DNA of 64,000 nt from Athripsodes cinereus (GCA_947579605.1 OX388316.1:17921290-17985289); one strand, 5' to 3'; shown: positions 12,333 to 25,230, counted from the first letter of the stretch. Notes: generated by a model not told the origin, from the letters alone. Numbers and translations: made by a program.

Positions 12333-14123
12333 CTTAACTAATATTTATTTACACGTCTATAACAGTAATAAAATAATAAAACACGAACTAAACAAATATT
12401 GAACAAAATAACAACATAGCGGAATACTGGTAATCCAACACAACTCATAAAATATAACTATATGGCGATGCGCTCACTTTGTTATTTGTATTATCTTTGC
12501 CCATCGTTATGGAACGTTAAGCATTAAGACATTGAGCAATTAAAACAATTTCCAAATACTTTACAATACATGAGCTTTCACTTTTCATAACGTAACGTAC
12601 TCTACAAATTAAAATGTGCAACCATGTCAGAAACTTGTCAAATTAAAATAAAATCCCGCGCTACCATTGGTTCAAATCACGAAATAATTTATGGCTGCTC
12701 CGTATTATTTACTCTATGGTTGGATGCTAGTGATGTCACTACCGGATATTTTTTCATACTGAGTATCGAAAAATAGTACAAATTCCCGTTATTGAATAAC
12801 TGATTTATGTATTAGGGATACCAAATATTGCTGTTCATGGTTTATATTGGGCTTGGGCATATTCTCATACTTTGTACTTTGTTTATGCCGTCTTGTAAGT
12901 GTTTCACCAATTTTTCTCATGATATAATGTTATTAAATTATATTCTACCCCTTTCCTTCTTACACATCTGAAACGTGCATATAGAAGACAGCAAGAGCCG
13001 AATGTCTCAAATTAGAAAAAAATATGAATGGTCTATTACATTTAATGGACTCTTTCTCGCATTTTGATAAAAAAATATCATTTTTACATTTATAACTTTC
13101 GATGCTAGGCACCCCCACCCTTTTCTGATGGACGCCCAAAACACTTTAAAATTCCAGATAAGCTGAATGCATCAAAATAAAAATTATTTATTTTCTACTT
13201 ATTTTATGAAATAATAATTATAGTTTTCTCCCAATAAATTATAATTATGACTACGAAATGTTTGACGATTTATGTGCTTTTGCATTAAATAACACTAGAT
13301 TTTCTCTAAAGTAGCATTCACATTGCTTCACTTTGGATGATCATCCAGAGTGTCAGGGTCAAACCTGTTCATCGAAAGTGAACACGTCTGTTCACACTTG
13401 TTCATCCTATGCTTTCACTGCCATGTCAACACTCTCAGTCATGTTATATGTAGTTTAACATATTTTCGTACAAAAATAATTAAACAAATTCAAAAATGAA
13501 AAATAACACATAAAATACATTAATATAGCTCTCGACTGCATAATAATTTTGTACACGATTCTGACATTCAATACAAATTCATAGAGAATAAAACAAATAA
13601 TAAGATAAAACTTGTTTATGGTCGTTTCAGTGAAAGGGCCTTTCAACAAAATTATGACGAGTGGTAATCTCTTTCCTCTGTCATCGCTAGTGATCACTAT
13701 TGATGAAACGCCCGTTCACACCTATTCATCTTGGAGGATCATCCGTAGTGATCACTGAAAGTGAACAAATGTGAACGATCCTTAAGATACACCATGCGCT
13801 TTCGCCAAACGTTCTCTCAAAAGTTCATAGATTTTTTGTCTCACTTTTGTAAACGAGTCAGGGTTCTAAATAGGTTTCGAATGGAATTCTGTGGTAAATA
13901 CTAGGAAATACATTTTTACCAAACCGGTTTACCGATATTAACAAGTAACGGGTATTTAGTAACGGAGAAGTACCGGATTAATAACACAATGTGAATATTT
14001 TTACAACTGGCACCATTGACTTGTTTCGCTTGTCAAAATTATGTGTCATCTTTAGTTGAAATTTTTTTGTTTTCCTAGTTTTTATGTTATTTTGTTTATT
14101 AATCTTACCTTAAAATAGTAACA
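12333..14123. promoter_or_regulatory. Divergent intergenic region between the RhoGAP and SCYL2 start codons
   Basis: The two genes are head to head with 1.8 kb between their ATGs, so both promoters must lie here. GC content rises close to the RhoGAP start (about 12460-12700). No TATA box with correct spacing could be singled out. The middle holds a repeat with inverted ends (13316-13775). Whether the region works as one bidirectional promoter is inference. Confidence 0.5.
13316..13775. mobile_element. Probable MITE with imperfect inverted ends
   Basis: The left end contains TTCACATTGCTTCACTTT and GGATGATCATCC. The right end contains these in inverted order and orientation (GGATCATCC, then AAAGTGAACAAATGTGAAC). 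Shorter repeats of GTGAACA and TGTTCAC recur inside. The open frame at 13455-13697 on the minus strand has no protein-like features. Superfamily not determined. Confidence 0.45.
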
Positions 14124-17100
14124 ATGGATGTAATAAATAAACTTTATTCATCAGTGACGAGTACAGTATCACAGTTATCCAGTGTATTGCCTGGTAATCC
14201 TGTGACGAGAGAATTTGAAGCCACCTACCATATAGCTAGCGCGGGACCAGGTAAATATTTGCGTAATTCTTGCATAAAATAAATGCATTTTTAGTAATTT
14301 TGCAGTTTTTCTTAGTTTATTGTCACTGTGATGTAAATGATAGCTCTCCATGACGAGCAATGCGTATTCTTTTCAAAACAGCTGGATGAGTAGGCCTCAC
14401 TGCATGTATACAATTAAAGTTTATTGACCACCAAAAGCACTTAACTCCTGCTCAAATCATCGCGTCAAACGTGCAAAACGATAATTTAGTTCAGATTTAC
14501 TGATAATTAAGAATTCTTTTTATATTATGATTTTAGGTTTGCAATGGAAGATTTACAAGGGTTTTAAAAAATCAACAAAACAAGAAGTGTCCATATTTGT
14601 GTTTGAAAAAAGAAGTTTAGAAAGATGGAATAAAGGGGATAGAGAAGTGATGTTAGAAACACTGAGAAGAGGAGTTACTCAACTGACAAAGTTAAGACAT
14701 CCCCAGCTGCTAACATTACAGCATCCTCTGGAGGAAAGTAGAGAGAGTTTGGCATTTGCCACAGAACCAGTGTTTGCAAGCCTTGCAAACATTTTGGGAA
14801 AAACTGATAACTTACCTCAACCTGTTCCGTCTCATTTGACAAACTACAAATTATTGGAAATTGAAATAAAATATGGTTTAATGCAAGTAGCTGAAGGTCT
14901 TTCCTTCCTCCATAGCGATGCTAAACTTCTACACAAAAACATCTGTCCTGAATCCATAATCGTCAATCAACAAGGAGCGTGGAAAATATTTGGTTTTGAC
15001 TTTTGTGTTTTGAATCAAAATGGCCAAAGTCCTGAACCTGTGTGGCCCTTCACAGAATATTGTCAGGCAATGCACCCATTCACACAACCCAATTTGGAGT
15101 TTATAGCTCCCGAATGTGTCCTGGCTGCATCTCATACACCTGCCAGTGATATATTCTCTCTTGGTATGGTTATCTACTGTATTCATTCCCCGGGAAATGC
15201 ACCTCTAGGGAATTATCTAGATAACTTTTCAAAATGCAAAAAGTTTTTGTCATCTTTGAAAACATTACCAACTTCTAAATTCAGTGTTATCGGTGAAGGA
15301 CTGAGGGAGTATGTGAAATTAATGTTAAATGTAACCCCAAATCTGAGACCAGATCCACACCAATTTATAAAGGTTCATATTTTTTCTCTGATTTAAAATT
15401 TTCAGCTGTTTCTTAGACTCATCAAAATCAAATTACATAGATAATTGTGTTTGTAATTGTTTTAGATTCCTTATTTTGAAGATGTTGGCGTGAAGACATT
15501 AAATTATGTGGATTCTCTGTTCCAATGGGACAACTTGCAGAAGTCTCAGTTTTTCAAAGGACTTCCACAAATCATTCAGAAGCTGCCACACCGTGTTTGC
15601 ATCTACCGTATCCTGCCATGTTTAGTCAAGGAGTTTGTTAACACTCCGATGGTGCCTTTTGTTCTTCCAAATGTTTTGCTCATAGCTGAAAATTCTACTA
15701 AAGAAGAGTTCATCAAACATATCTTGCCTTCGTTGAAAGGTGTTATGACTATCCAGGATCCCATCCAAATACTTTTAATATTTATGCAGAAGATGGAGTT
15801 GTTGCTGAAGTTTACACCGCCTGAAGAAATTAAAAGCGACGTCCTTCCAATGTTGTACAGAGCTTTGGAGTCTGACGCACAACAGATACAAGAATTGTGT
15901 TTGACGGTTATTCCAACTTTTGCATCTCTTATAGATTTTCCTGCAATGAAAAATGCTCTTTTGCCTCGAATCAAAAAACTTTGTATATCTACAAACTATC
16001 TGTCAGTCAGAGTTAATTGTTTGTTGTGTTTAGGAAAGTTGCTGGAACATTTAGATAAATGGTTAGTCTTGGATGAGGTATTACCTCTCCTTCCCATGAT
16101 ACCGTCTCGAGAACCAGCTGTGTTAATGGGGATTTTAGGTAAATCTTTTTGTAATTATAAATAGTTGTTAAACATCTTATATCGCTAATTTGTAACTCTT
16201 TAAACAAAAAATATTTTTGAATGTCAGGTGGTATTGAACTTTAAATTGCTTATATACGTTGAAGCCATAACCTTAAACATACTTAAAACAGGTTTATGTT
16301 TCTAAGCAAGTTCTCATTTACTTCTTCTGCTTGAATTAGTAAGATGTTTTTTTTAAGTTTACATAATACTCAGTTTTGTTAAATATCGAATTATCTTATT
16401 TTAATTTTAGGCGTTTACAAATTGGCAATGAGTCATAAGAAATTGGGAATAACAAAAGAAGTGATGGCTACCAAAGTTCTTCCGTTTTTGATTCCTCTCT
16501 GTGTTGAGAACGGTTTGACATTGAATCAGTTCAATGCTTTGATGTCATTAGTTAAAGACATGATTTCCCGAGTGGAGAGTGAACATAGAACTAAGTTGGA
16601 GCAACTAAACTCGATACAGCAAGATTCCAAGTGAGTTATTGAAATAGTTTAATTATTAAATAATATTGTGGATGTCAATGTTCCTATATGTAATATTTTA
16701 ACATTTATTTCAAGGCAATTTGAAGCAAACTTAGCAGCAACAATTGGTCCACTAGTTCCTTCCTCCACACCCCAAGTTAATGATATGTTCTCTGGATTAG
16801 CTATGGAATCTGTCAATAAAGTAGAAGATAAACCAAATAATTCACTCAGTAGTATTACAAATGGGGCACAGTCACTCTCTATTCAAGATAAACAAAGGTA
16901 AACAAAAGGCTCATTATTTATTTATTTTAATTCATATAATTATTGTGTCTTAAGTGTTTTCTTTGTGTTAGTTTAGGAGTACTGTATGTTTGTCTGAAAT
17001 TGATCAAATAATTTTTTTTAGAATCGCTCAGCAGCAAGAAACATATCAACGATATAATCAACAGCAAGCCAGTACTCCGCTACAACCTAAACTTTCTACT

Positions 17101-17736
17101 CCCACTTCTCCTCCGAAGCCTGTAGATTTAACATCCAGTTTCATGCAATCAAATCTCAAGCAGATATCAACTACACAGAAACCTACAAGTATTATGACAG
17201 CATCAAATGTTGTCCCAGGTAACTTCACCTCTCCGCAAAGTAATCAATTTGGTAGTTTACCTGTAGCAAATATGAATCAACAAAATGGTCTCATGTCGAT
17301 GCAAAGTATGGGTGGTTTCATGTCTCCACAGTCAAGTCAGTTTAATAGTGTGCCAATCAAATCTCCTACTAATCAATACGGAAATAATCAAATGAATTCT
17401 CTAATGTCTTCTCAAGGTAATGTCAATACAATGATGTCTAATAATTTTAATAATCAAGGTACAAATTGGTCTGGTGGTATGCAAAGCACTCAGTGGGGAT
17501 CTAGTGCAAATACAACTTCTATGGATTCTAATTTTATGAATTTTAGTAATGAATCTCAGTCAAAGCAAAGACTTTTGTCTCAGAATCAAAATACCCCAAA
17601 AAATAATAACTGGAATTCCCTCGATACATTAATCTCTTCTCAGATAAATCCCCAAAAAAAGTCCCCAACTCAACAACCTTTGTTGTCTTCATCGAGTCAA
17701 AGTCCCAATAATGACATAATGGATTTATTAGGCTAA
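14124..17736 (+). CDS. SCYL2: SCYL2 pseudokinase of clathrin-coated vesicles (6 exons, about 917 aa)
   Basis: Exons 14124-14250, 14537-15372, 15466-16138, 16411-16630, 16715-16897 and 17022-17736 keep one frame (2,754 nt including stop). The length is close to human SCYL2 (929 aa). The protein kinase-like domain covers about residues 30-320. The N-terminal PVTREFEATYHIASAGPGLQ and the KKSTKQEVSIFVFEKR strand are diagnostic. Catalytic motifs are degenerate: HRD reads HKN (LLHKNICPESIIV) and DFG reads GFD (AWKIFGFDFC), so it should be a pseudokinase or very weak kinase. HEAT-like helices follow (about 325-620). A Ser/Gln/Asn-rich disordered tail then ends in DIMDLLG, a clathrin-box-like or adaptor-binding end. 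The family binds clathrin and AP-2 and acts in trafficking between the trans-Golgi network and endosomes. The start is the only upstream ATG that splices in frame. Confidence 0.95.
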
Positions 17737-19713
17737 AAATAATACAGAAAAAACGTATATTTTATTCAAAAATAGTACCAATACCTAATTTGCTTTGTAT
17801 GAGAGCTGGACTTATATAACTATATCAGTTAGTAAATAATTGCTAATGAATTAATATTTGTTATTTACGATTTTCAAACTATTGTGATGTGTTTAGTTAA
17901 TTACATTATTAATATTACATATATGTGTATACAATATACCAATTCCTATTTTAAATGGAAGTTTCAAATATATTGGTACAAGCTTAAAGAGTTAGAAGCA
18001 ATGTTCTATCATCTTATTCAACATTATGATTAAGGCCATGTTGGAAGATATTGTTTTGTTGCAATAAAGTTTAGCGTTTTAATTTATCAATTACTCACAA
18101 ATGAGTGGATGTACTTGAGAAGAATAGAATAAGTCTTTCACCCATCATTGTATTTTTGTTTTTATTATTATCGTGGTTTACTGAAAACAAAATTGAATTA
18201 AGCTATTTTGTTTTTATATTGTAAAACTCTGCATTATTTGTGTATGAGTTTCAATATTTAAAGAAATTTCCCAAAGTATTGCATGCCATTATTTTCTTGC
18301 AATTATTGATTAATTTATTTTGGGTGTTGCCGAGTGCAATTGAGTAGGTATATTAATGAACTGGGCGCAGAGCTCTTAGACAACTCTATGCGCAGGTAAT
18401 AATATTAATGAAGATATTAACTGATGCAATTCGAGTCACTTGTAATAAAACTCATCTCTATATTTTAATTATACACAAATCTATTTTTAATATTTTTTGC
18501 CTACATTTGCTATGAAATAATTAATTTTGCATTATCATAAATTATACAAATTTAGAGAACAGTGAGTGTGTTTTATGCTATCATTTGATGTCTTCCAACT
18601 AACCTGTTCATGAACCTAAATGCTTTTATTGCTTTTTAATAATAATGTGTGTATTATTTCTAATGATTTGCTTATCCGGCCATTTATAATATAATTACTT
18701 AGTTATATATGGAAGTGCATTTATGTTTAACTGTTATACGTCATGTAGACATGAAAATATGTATATTTATTATCATTGTGAGTTAAATACCTATGATTTA
18801 TAAATGAATATGATATAATTGATGTAATATTTGATGGGGTATGTTTGCTGTTAGTATTAAAACAATTTTTATTATTACTAATTTTGTAAATGACAAAAAC
18901 AACAAATCCTATTCAGTAAAATTTTATTTGTGTCTAATTTACAAACCAGGTGTGTTATAATTTGGATTTTATTTTATATAATTATAAACAATACAATTAG
19001 GTGTACAGATTCTTTCTTGCACATTATCAGTTATGTAATAAAATCAGCAAAACAATACATAATATGTACATAAAATATTGTGGTTATTTGCAATTGGATA
19101 AAAACATTATTTTGTAACTTTCCGTAGAAATTATATGTGATTATCCTCACTAAATACAATATTTATTGCATACAGTAAATAAAACTTAGTTTAACATACA
19201 TTTTACTAATTAAATATAATAATTGAATATTTTTTTAAAACTATGACATAATTATTTATAATTGTTCATTTACTTATCACAACTACTTTATTACTAATTT
19301 CTATTGTGGGAAGACTAATAATTTATTCATAGCATCCTCGCTGTGCCATCAAGCATAAAGCACTGTGAATATTTTAAGTACATTTTATCAACATGACACG
19401 GGATTTAGTGCACTATTTACTTATACGAAAAAATAATAAAAGTGTGAATGAGAATAGTGTGAATATGATGAACAAAAGAATGAAAATTTATTCATTGTTG
19501 TCTGGTTCGCAAAGAATGGAATGTTGTGAATTAGTAGCAAGAGATATTTTTGATTTGGAATGCCTATATTTATTTATAATATAAATAGTTATCGTCGTGT
19601 AAAATTATTGCTTTGTTAATCTGTTAATACATTTGTCTGTGGCTTCAATTATCATTCCATTAGGACTGTTATAAATTCATATGTGTTATGATAATTTATG
19701 TATAATGATTTAT
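17737..19713. other. AT-rich stretch after SCYL2: 3' UTR and intergenic DNA
   Basis: About 2 kb of AT-rich sequence without protein-like open frames. The first part is probably SCYL2 3' UTR. The open frame at 19393-19584 starts with ATG but matches nothing I recognise and has no splice context. I see no RNA gene. Confidence 0.5.
18063..18068 (+). terminator. Candidate polyadenylation signal of SCYL2
   Basis: AATAAA about 325 bases after the SCYL2 stop, followed by a T/G-rich stretch. Other hexamers occur further on (for example near 19177), so alternative 3' ends are possible. Confidence 0.4.
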
Positions 19714-20569
19714 ATATCTGTACCTGCGAGCCATTAGGTCTCAAGTGCATTTTTGATAAAAATGCCAAATTTACGAAAAAAGCGGTACTAACACAATAAT
19801 CGTAAGTCTTTAAGTACAGAAATGCTTAGGGTCTATAGTATAGGGTCTATGTAATGTTTATTACTAGTAAAATGTTGAGATTTTTTCGATTAAAAAATTG
19901 AATTTGAAAATGGCATTTTAGTACTTAAGACTAAGGCCCAAAATTACAATGCAGGCTTAAGATCCTCCTTGACCTTAAGGAACACATAAAGCTTCGCTTA
20001 CCAAATTTACGTGAATTACAATATCTCCTTAGCACGAATTTGCGGCTTAACCTAATCCTTAAGTTAAGGAATACCCGGGGGTGTCCTCAACAATGTTAAG
20101 CTCGCTTATACTCAGTTAATTTTCTCATCACCAGGAGGCGCCACTAGTTACAATAAGAACAAACTGACGTTAATGTCATATGTTCGCGCCATCATTACGC
20201 TATTTGTTTGTTGTTACTAAGGTTGTTTCATTTGCGCTTCTATTCGGATTTTTTCGTTACTAACCCTGTTTCGTCGGTAACGAAAAAATACAAGAGCGTT
20301 CACGAAATCAAAACATCAACACGAAAAATGGCGCGCGTCCCCGTTAACATGACAGATGTGAGGTTAATGCATAGACAAAATCACGATAAAACAACTAGTA
20401 GGGCTACCAACCTAACCATATTTGCGGCTTAGTCAAGTCGCAGTCGAATATTGATTGAAATTCTCGTGTGAGCAGTAAGCTCGACTTAACTTTTAAGCCT
20501 CCTCACCAAAGCTCCACGATAAGCTACTGATTGTAATTTCGGGCCTAAATGGCTCTCAGGTACAGATAT
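19714..20569. mobile_element. Outer MITE interrupted by a Harbinger-type MITE
   Basis: The left end starts ATATCTGTACCTGCGAGCC. The right end finishes GGCTCTCAGGTACAGATAT, its inverted copy. When the inner element (19935-20545) is ignored, the match between the arms continues through ATTAGGTCTCAAGT on the left against ACTTAAGACTAAAT on the right. This gives inverted ends of at least 33 bases. The family is unknown to me. Confidence 0.65.
19935..20545. mobile_element. PIF/Harbinger-type MITE, 611 bp
   Basis: The ends are GGCCCAAAATTACAAT and ATTGTAATTTCGGGCC, inverted copies with one mismatch. They are flanked on both sides by TAA, the three-base duplication expected of PIF/Harbinger elements (TWA). 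GC content and codon-like texture differ from the surroundings. The 74-aa open frame at 20208-20432 does not look like a Harbinger transposase, so this is a non-autonomous copy. Confidence 0.75.
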
Positions 20570-20917
20570 TATTATTATATCAATGTATCTATATAAACCA
20601 TAAGACGTAATATTATACATATTTTGGAAATGAAGAGCTCTTTTATTATACTGAAATATCCGAGAAATAAAGATATTTCAACATCTTTTATAATAATAAT
20701 AATAATAAGTGTAAGTGATCTCCCATGATTGTACTATTTCATAGAACATCATGGAAGAATCAACTCGAATAATGTTGGGGTTCTACATTTTGAATATAAA
20801 TTTATTTCAATATTTTATGATTTTTGTTAAATATTTAAAATTTATTGTTAATCTTATATTGTGTTTAAAATGTAGAATCTAATATTGTTTTGTTAAATAA
20901 ATGAGATATGAGATAAT

Positions 20918-21042
20918 AATAATAATAATAAACTTTATTGTGCTTAAAAAACATACATATTTATAAACAGATTATAAATACCAATAATTATTATCATGCA
21001 CAATGGGCGAGTTTATCGTGTGTAAGTGATATCTTCCAACTA
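20918..21042 (-). repeat. Lepidopteran LINE-type 3' tail (tail family B)
   Basis: Read on the minus strand it starts GGGTTAGTTGGAAGATATCA, passes through GATAAACTCGCCC and ends in AATAAAGTTTATTATTATTA. The same order of blocks is found at 40477-40532 (-), 49893-50041 (+), 53784-53929 (+) and 61673-61797 (+). Such TTGGAAGA...GATAA...GCC tails with a short A/T-rich microsatellite end are very common in moth and butterfly genomes. Confidence 0.7.
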
Positions 21043-21506
21043 ACCCAAAAATCATAAAAAAAGAAAATAATATATACATACATAAAAAGTTAAATAAATA
21101 TACATATAAGCAGCAAACACCTGCGCACACAATGAGGGAAAGTCCGGATATCGAGGGAAGGGAAGAGAAGGAATGCTCGCCGTGTATATATACTACACGT
21201 GAAGAAAACTGTAACATCACAATGTGTATCCCAAGCGTGGGTAGGCAGAGCGGACGGAACGTCACACAGCTCTATCCCTACATTAAGCCTATTAAATATT
21301 TCAGTTATTTAAATATAAATTTTTTTTACAAAAAATTATAAAATGCATTACTTGCTTATAGCATTGTGAAATGTTGAAATCAATCATTACGTTTGCTTAT
21401 ATTTAAGTTTATTTCTTTTCTTTCCACAGAACAACCTACAAAGGTTATTCAATATAATTCTCGATTTACAATTATTTCTAAACACTCCCAAAATAAGCAT
21501 TATACA

Positions 21507-21512
21507 TTTATT
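21507..21512 (-). terminator. Candidate polyadenylation signal of the SLC16-like gene
   Basis: AATAAA on the minus strand, about 108 bases beyond the stop codon at 21620. Confidence 0.4.
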
Positions 21513-21619
21513 TTCTGTAAATTATTAGTATTATTTATATTTAAGATTTTATTTTGCTCTTTCTCTCTCTCAACATTATTTTCAAAAAATTACCAATTTA
21601 CATCGTCAACTGGTTCAAA

Positions 21620-24609
21620 TTAATACTTATACATCAAAAATGGTGTTATCATGTGAAGTATAGCGGCAATTTCGAAACATAATCTGTATGTATAGTTATG
21701 TGATATCATTATGACAAAGATTATGATTCCAGCTGTTATACTGGATGCTTGTGAGATGGCTGTGGACTCAAAGTTTGTTGATGTCCTATCATAGATAGGT
21801 CTTAGAGATATCTGTACGGAGTTTGTTGCAGCTATTGAAAGTACCCCCCATATTGTGGTGGAAGTACGAGTTGCACTCGAAGCCAATCCTGTAATAATAA
21901 CAAAACATGAGATTGTTTTTGCTACAACACAGCCATGAGACTAGTGTGACTTATTTGTAAATAATGCTTATATTTATTGTATATGCTTGTTATAATGAAA
22001 AATGTACCTACTCAGATTGTGAAATGTTTCAACAACAAAAAATACTATCTTGTCTCATAACTATCACATTATGAATGCCAATAAAATCAAAAATAATATA
22101 ACGAACTCTACACAAAGCTTAAATGCAAGGAGAGAAAATATTAAATGTCCCTAATTTTGAATGCTACAGATAGCAACAATTGTTTGCAGTTTGAAATGTG
22201 GCTTCATAGAAGAATACTTTGTATTCATTAGACTGATAGGGTCACAAATGTAGAGGTGTTAAGTAGATCTGGAATGGACAAAGAACTACTGTTGGATGTC
22301 AAAGTGTGCAAGAGCTTGTATCTGAGTCATATAATGCGGGGAGAAATGTACCACATTTTGCGGTTGATTATGATGGGCAAAATAGAAGGACGTCAATGGG
22401 CTGACAGAAGGCAGACATCTTGGCTGCGTAATGTATGAGACTGGACTGGAATGAGAGGTATGGAGGAGTTGTTCCAGACAGCGCTGGACCGAGAAGCTTA
22501 TGCTAGATTGATCACCAACATCGGGGGGACCTGACAAGGCACTTAGAGAAGAAGAAGTAGAAGTTAGCAAATGTGATCTAACTGTTGCATTTTATGTCAT
22601 TCAAATTTTCTTGTTCTTACAATGTTGTCTACTACATTCTACATTACATACAATGTTCCTTCGTAACATTTTCTTTACTGACTTAATGACAAATTTGCAG
22701 TGTCCAGTATGCATACCAAATTGAGAATGTAATTTGAATATGACAAATATAATATAATTTGTTTACCTATAAAACTGGTAGCAGCAAGGAAACTCATGAT
22801 TCTGATGACCATCTTGTGTTTGAACATGGAGAAATATGTAGTTATTAAGGTAAAACACAAAGCTCCAATGTGTACCACCAAAACCATTCCTATAATGGAC
22901 ACCATCTCCATAGTAGGAAACTGTTGGGACAAGAAAGCTGGGAACAACGCCCCAAATATCAAAGTAGAATAATTATGACTCAACAGAATCTGTGTATAAG
23001 CATAGAATCTTAAATCTTTCAGTATAGAAAAAAACACTGTTATATTTTTCCTTGTATTGGCTGTTCTTCTCAAAGTTCCTGTCGTTGGGGGATCAAATGA
23101 GAAAATGTGATCGCTATTTATATTATTAGAGACGGTAGTTTCTCTGTAAAGCGTCTGAGGGTCATGGTGTCTTTCAATTTGATCAAAGTCTACTCTAAAG
23201 TTTGATCCAAATGGGTTTGGATTTGTTTGTGATTCATATCGCATCAAATTAGGCGTCGGTTGTGCGGTAGATTCACTTGTAACATGTCCTCTATCAAAAG
23301 TTGCAATAACATGTTCATCATCTTGATCGTCGACTATAATATTTAAAGTGTTTTTGGTTTCATTCACATTATTGTTTGTTTCTAATGTATTTTCTTGTGT
23401 TTCTGACGCGTTGTTCTGTCGTGCATGAGAGTAAATAGTTTCATCTTCATCTTCTTCATCCAGAACTTTGTAATTTTGGCTTAACGCTTTCACAACGTAT
23501 GTGGGTCTTGTTAGAAACAGCATAGCGATACATTGTTGTAATATTAATCCAGTGAATACCAATATAGATGTACCAGAACCATATCTGGTTAATAGAGAAC
23601 TCATAAGTAAGGGAATTAAGATATTTCCAAATATTACACTGGATTTGTAGACGGATAGAACAAATGGAAGCTGCTTTCTGAAGTAATGACGGAGAAGAAT
23701 TTCCGTTTGCTGTGTTACGAGTGAGGCTCCTATACCTGAAAATGTCAAAATTTAAATTATTGAATTATTGCTTAACATATCTAATCATTTACTATTTATT
23801 GAATGTGTCTATACAAGTATTTTAGTTTACATGTATTCAGTTTAATTGTCTTGTTATCATTCTTATTATTTGTTTTGTTTATTTAGAAGTGAAGTGTAAC
23901 ATTGATTACTTAAGAACTAGGTGCAGCAGCGTATAAAAAATATGATCGCTGTTACATAGTTATACTTCTTCTTATCCTCGGATATGTATTATTCCCACAT
24001 GATCTTATGGTCTGGCTTCTTAATTTTAAACTGTACAAAATTTATGATTTTTATATAATTGGAAATAAAAAGTAGGTAGTTAATTTCAATGTAAAAAAAT
24101 ATATTTTCTAGGTTTGTGATTTGAAATTTACTGAACTTACCTATAATAAGTCCTGAAGAAATTGATATCATTAAATCACTATCTCCGTTGTCTGCATTAA
24201 AAGTAGAAAGCAACAAACCAGCAGCCATCAACAGTATACCAGATATAGAAACAACTCTCGGTCTATTTGAAATCAATACGAGAGTTCTGGCCCATTCTTT
24301 ATACAATAAATTGAATACTACCATTAAGATTGCTGTAAGAATGATGTGATGATCGTAAATATGAAATATTTCATTCTCTTCGTAACCTTCTGATAGATTT
24401 AGGAATAACAATATAACACCATATGCGTACACTATAGATGGTATTGTTATTTGTGTCAATATGGCACATATTAGTATTATCCAACCATATCCACCATCAG
24501 GTGGAGTAGGACCGAGTTCAGGATGTGATGATACTACATTGTCTATGTTTAAATTCTCTCTGTTATTGTTATTATATCTTGAAGATCCAGAAGTGTTTGT
24601 CCGATCCAT
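21620..24609 (-). CDS. SLC16/monocarboxylate-transporter-like MFS protein (3 exons, about 568 aa)
   Basis: Exons 24609-24141, 23735-22767 and 21888-21620 join in phase 1 at both introns and give 1,707 nt including the stop. After a short Asn/Ser-rich cytosolic N-terminus, residues 37-43 read PDGGYGW, the signature before transmembrane helix 1 of the SLC16 family. Several helices follow (for example WIILICAILTQITIPSIVYA and ISGILLMAAGLLLS). The join SSGLIIG/IGASLVTQQTEILL falls in the helix 4 region. A large acidic, Asn/Thr-rich loop (DEEDEDETIYSHARQNN onward) separates the two halves, as in MCTs. The second half has further helices (TLIFGALFPAF, IIGMVLVVHIGALCFTLITTYF). The role is proton-linked or facilitative transport of a small organic acid or related solute at a membrane. 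The substrate cannot be read from sequence. An in-frame GTG at 24666 was rejected in favour of the ATG at 24609. Confidence 0.88.
22215..22560 (+). pseudogene. Degenerate LINE reverse-transcriptase C-terminus
   Basis: Within intron 2 of the SLC16-like gene, on the opposite strand. Pieces in order read LSHIMRGEMYHILRLIMMGK, GRQWADRRQTSWLRNV, then after a stop DWTGMRGMEELFQTALDREA and ITNIGGT. This order (GHIMR..., RRR..SWLRN, DWTG...ELFR.A..R, ANI) is the usual C-terminal end of non-LTR retrotransposon ORF2 proteins in insects. It has stops and frame breaks and is dead. Confidence 0.75.
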
Positions 24610-24974
24610 TATAACAAATAAATATGAATAATAAGTTATTATTTGTGTTAAACTAACAGAACTCACTATAACACCATTTCTACTATACTCCTAAACTTAT
24701 CTGTGTATTATTATCTAGGAGTGTGTTATTATTATCTCTCATATTCTTTTGTTTAGTCATTCATTTATCTTATCTATTTATTATTATTATTACTTTTATC
24801 ATTTTATCGTGATAACAGCCAAGTATCTTTTCAAATAACATTATGTGTTGCCTGTATTGTTTCATGTCAAAATACTTATGAAATAGTGTTACCAACAAAA
24901 ATAATTTTATTTCATTGACTAAAAATTTTGTGGAGCACCCTGAGATTCAAATTCCTGTACATTTATTTCACCAA

Positions 24975-25230
24975 TCAAAAATGTCCAATTTGTAAAAATC
25001 GTACTACACACGCTAATACTATTGTAAAAATAGTTCCATTTATGATATATACCACAAATATATTGCTTTGGTGTCCTGAAGTTTGACTGCAAACTGTATC
25101 AGTTTTCCCTGTGATAATGCTTAATAAAAAATAATAGAAGTTGAAGATATAGGAGAGAATAAAAGGTATTTTTAGATAACTAGCAAAATTTTTATTTGGG
25201 CGCAAGGTGACAAATATTATATTTACTGGA
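24975..25230 (-). other. Orphan exon-like open frame with two hydrophobic segments
   Basis: Upstream of the SLC16-like gene on the same strand. After a possible splice acceptor (TTTCCAG near 25231) an open frame runs to a TGA at 24975. It holds two hydrophobic stretches (IPFILSYIFNFYYFLLSII and IFVVYIINGTIFTIVLACVV) separated by a short polar loop. It could be the last exon of an unplaced membrane protein gene or chance. No partner exon was found. I do not recognise it. Confidence 0.2.

Noticed and set aside
20208..20432. 74-codon frame inside the Harbinger-type MITE
   Set aside because: No transposase motif (no DDE or MADF/SANT pattern), and the element is far too short to be autonomous.
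24610..24666. Upstream extension of the SLC16-like protein to a GTG codon
   Set aside because: There is no ATG in the extension, and the ATG at 24609 gives a normal short cytosolic N-terminus.
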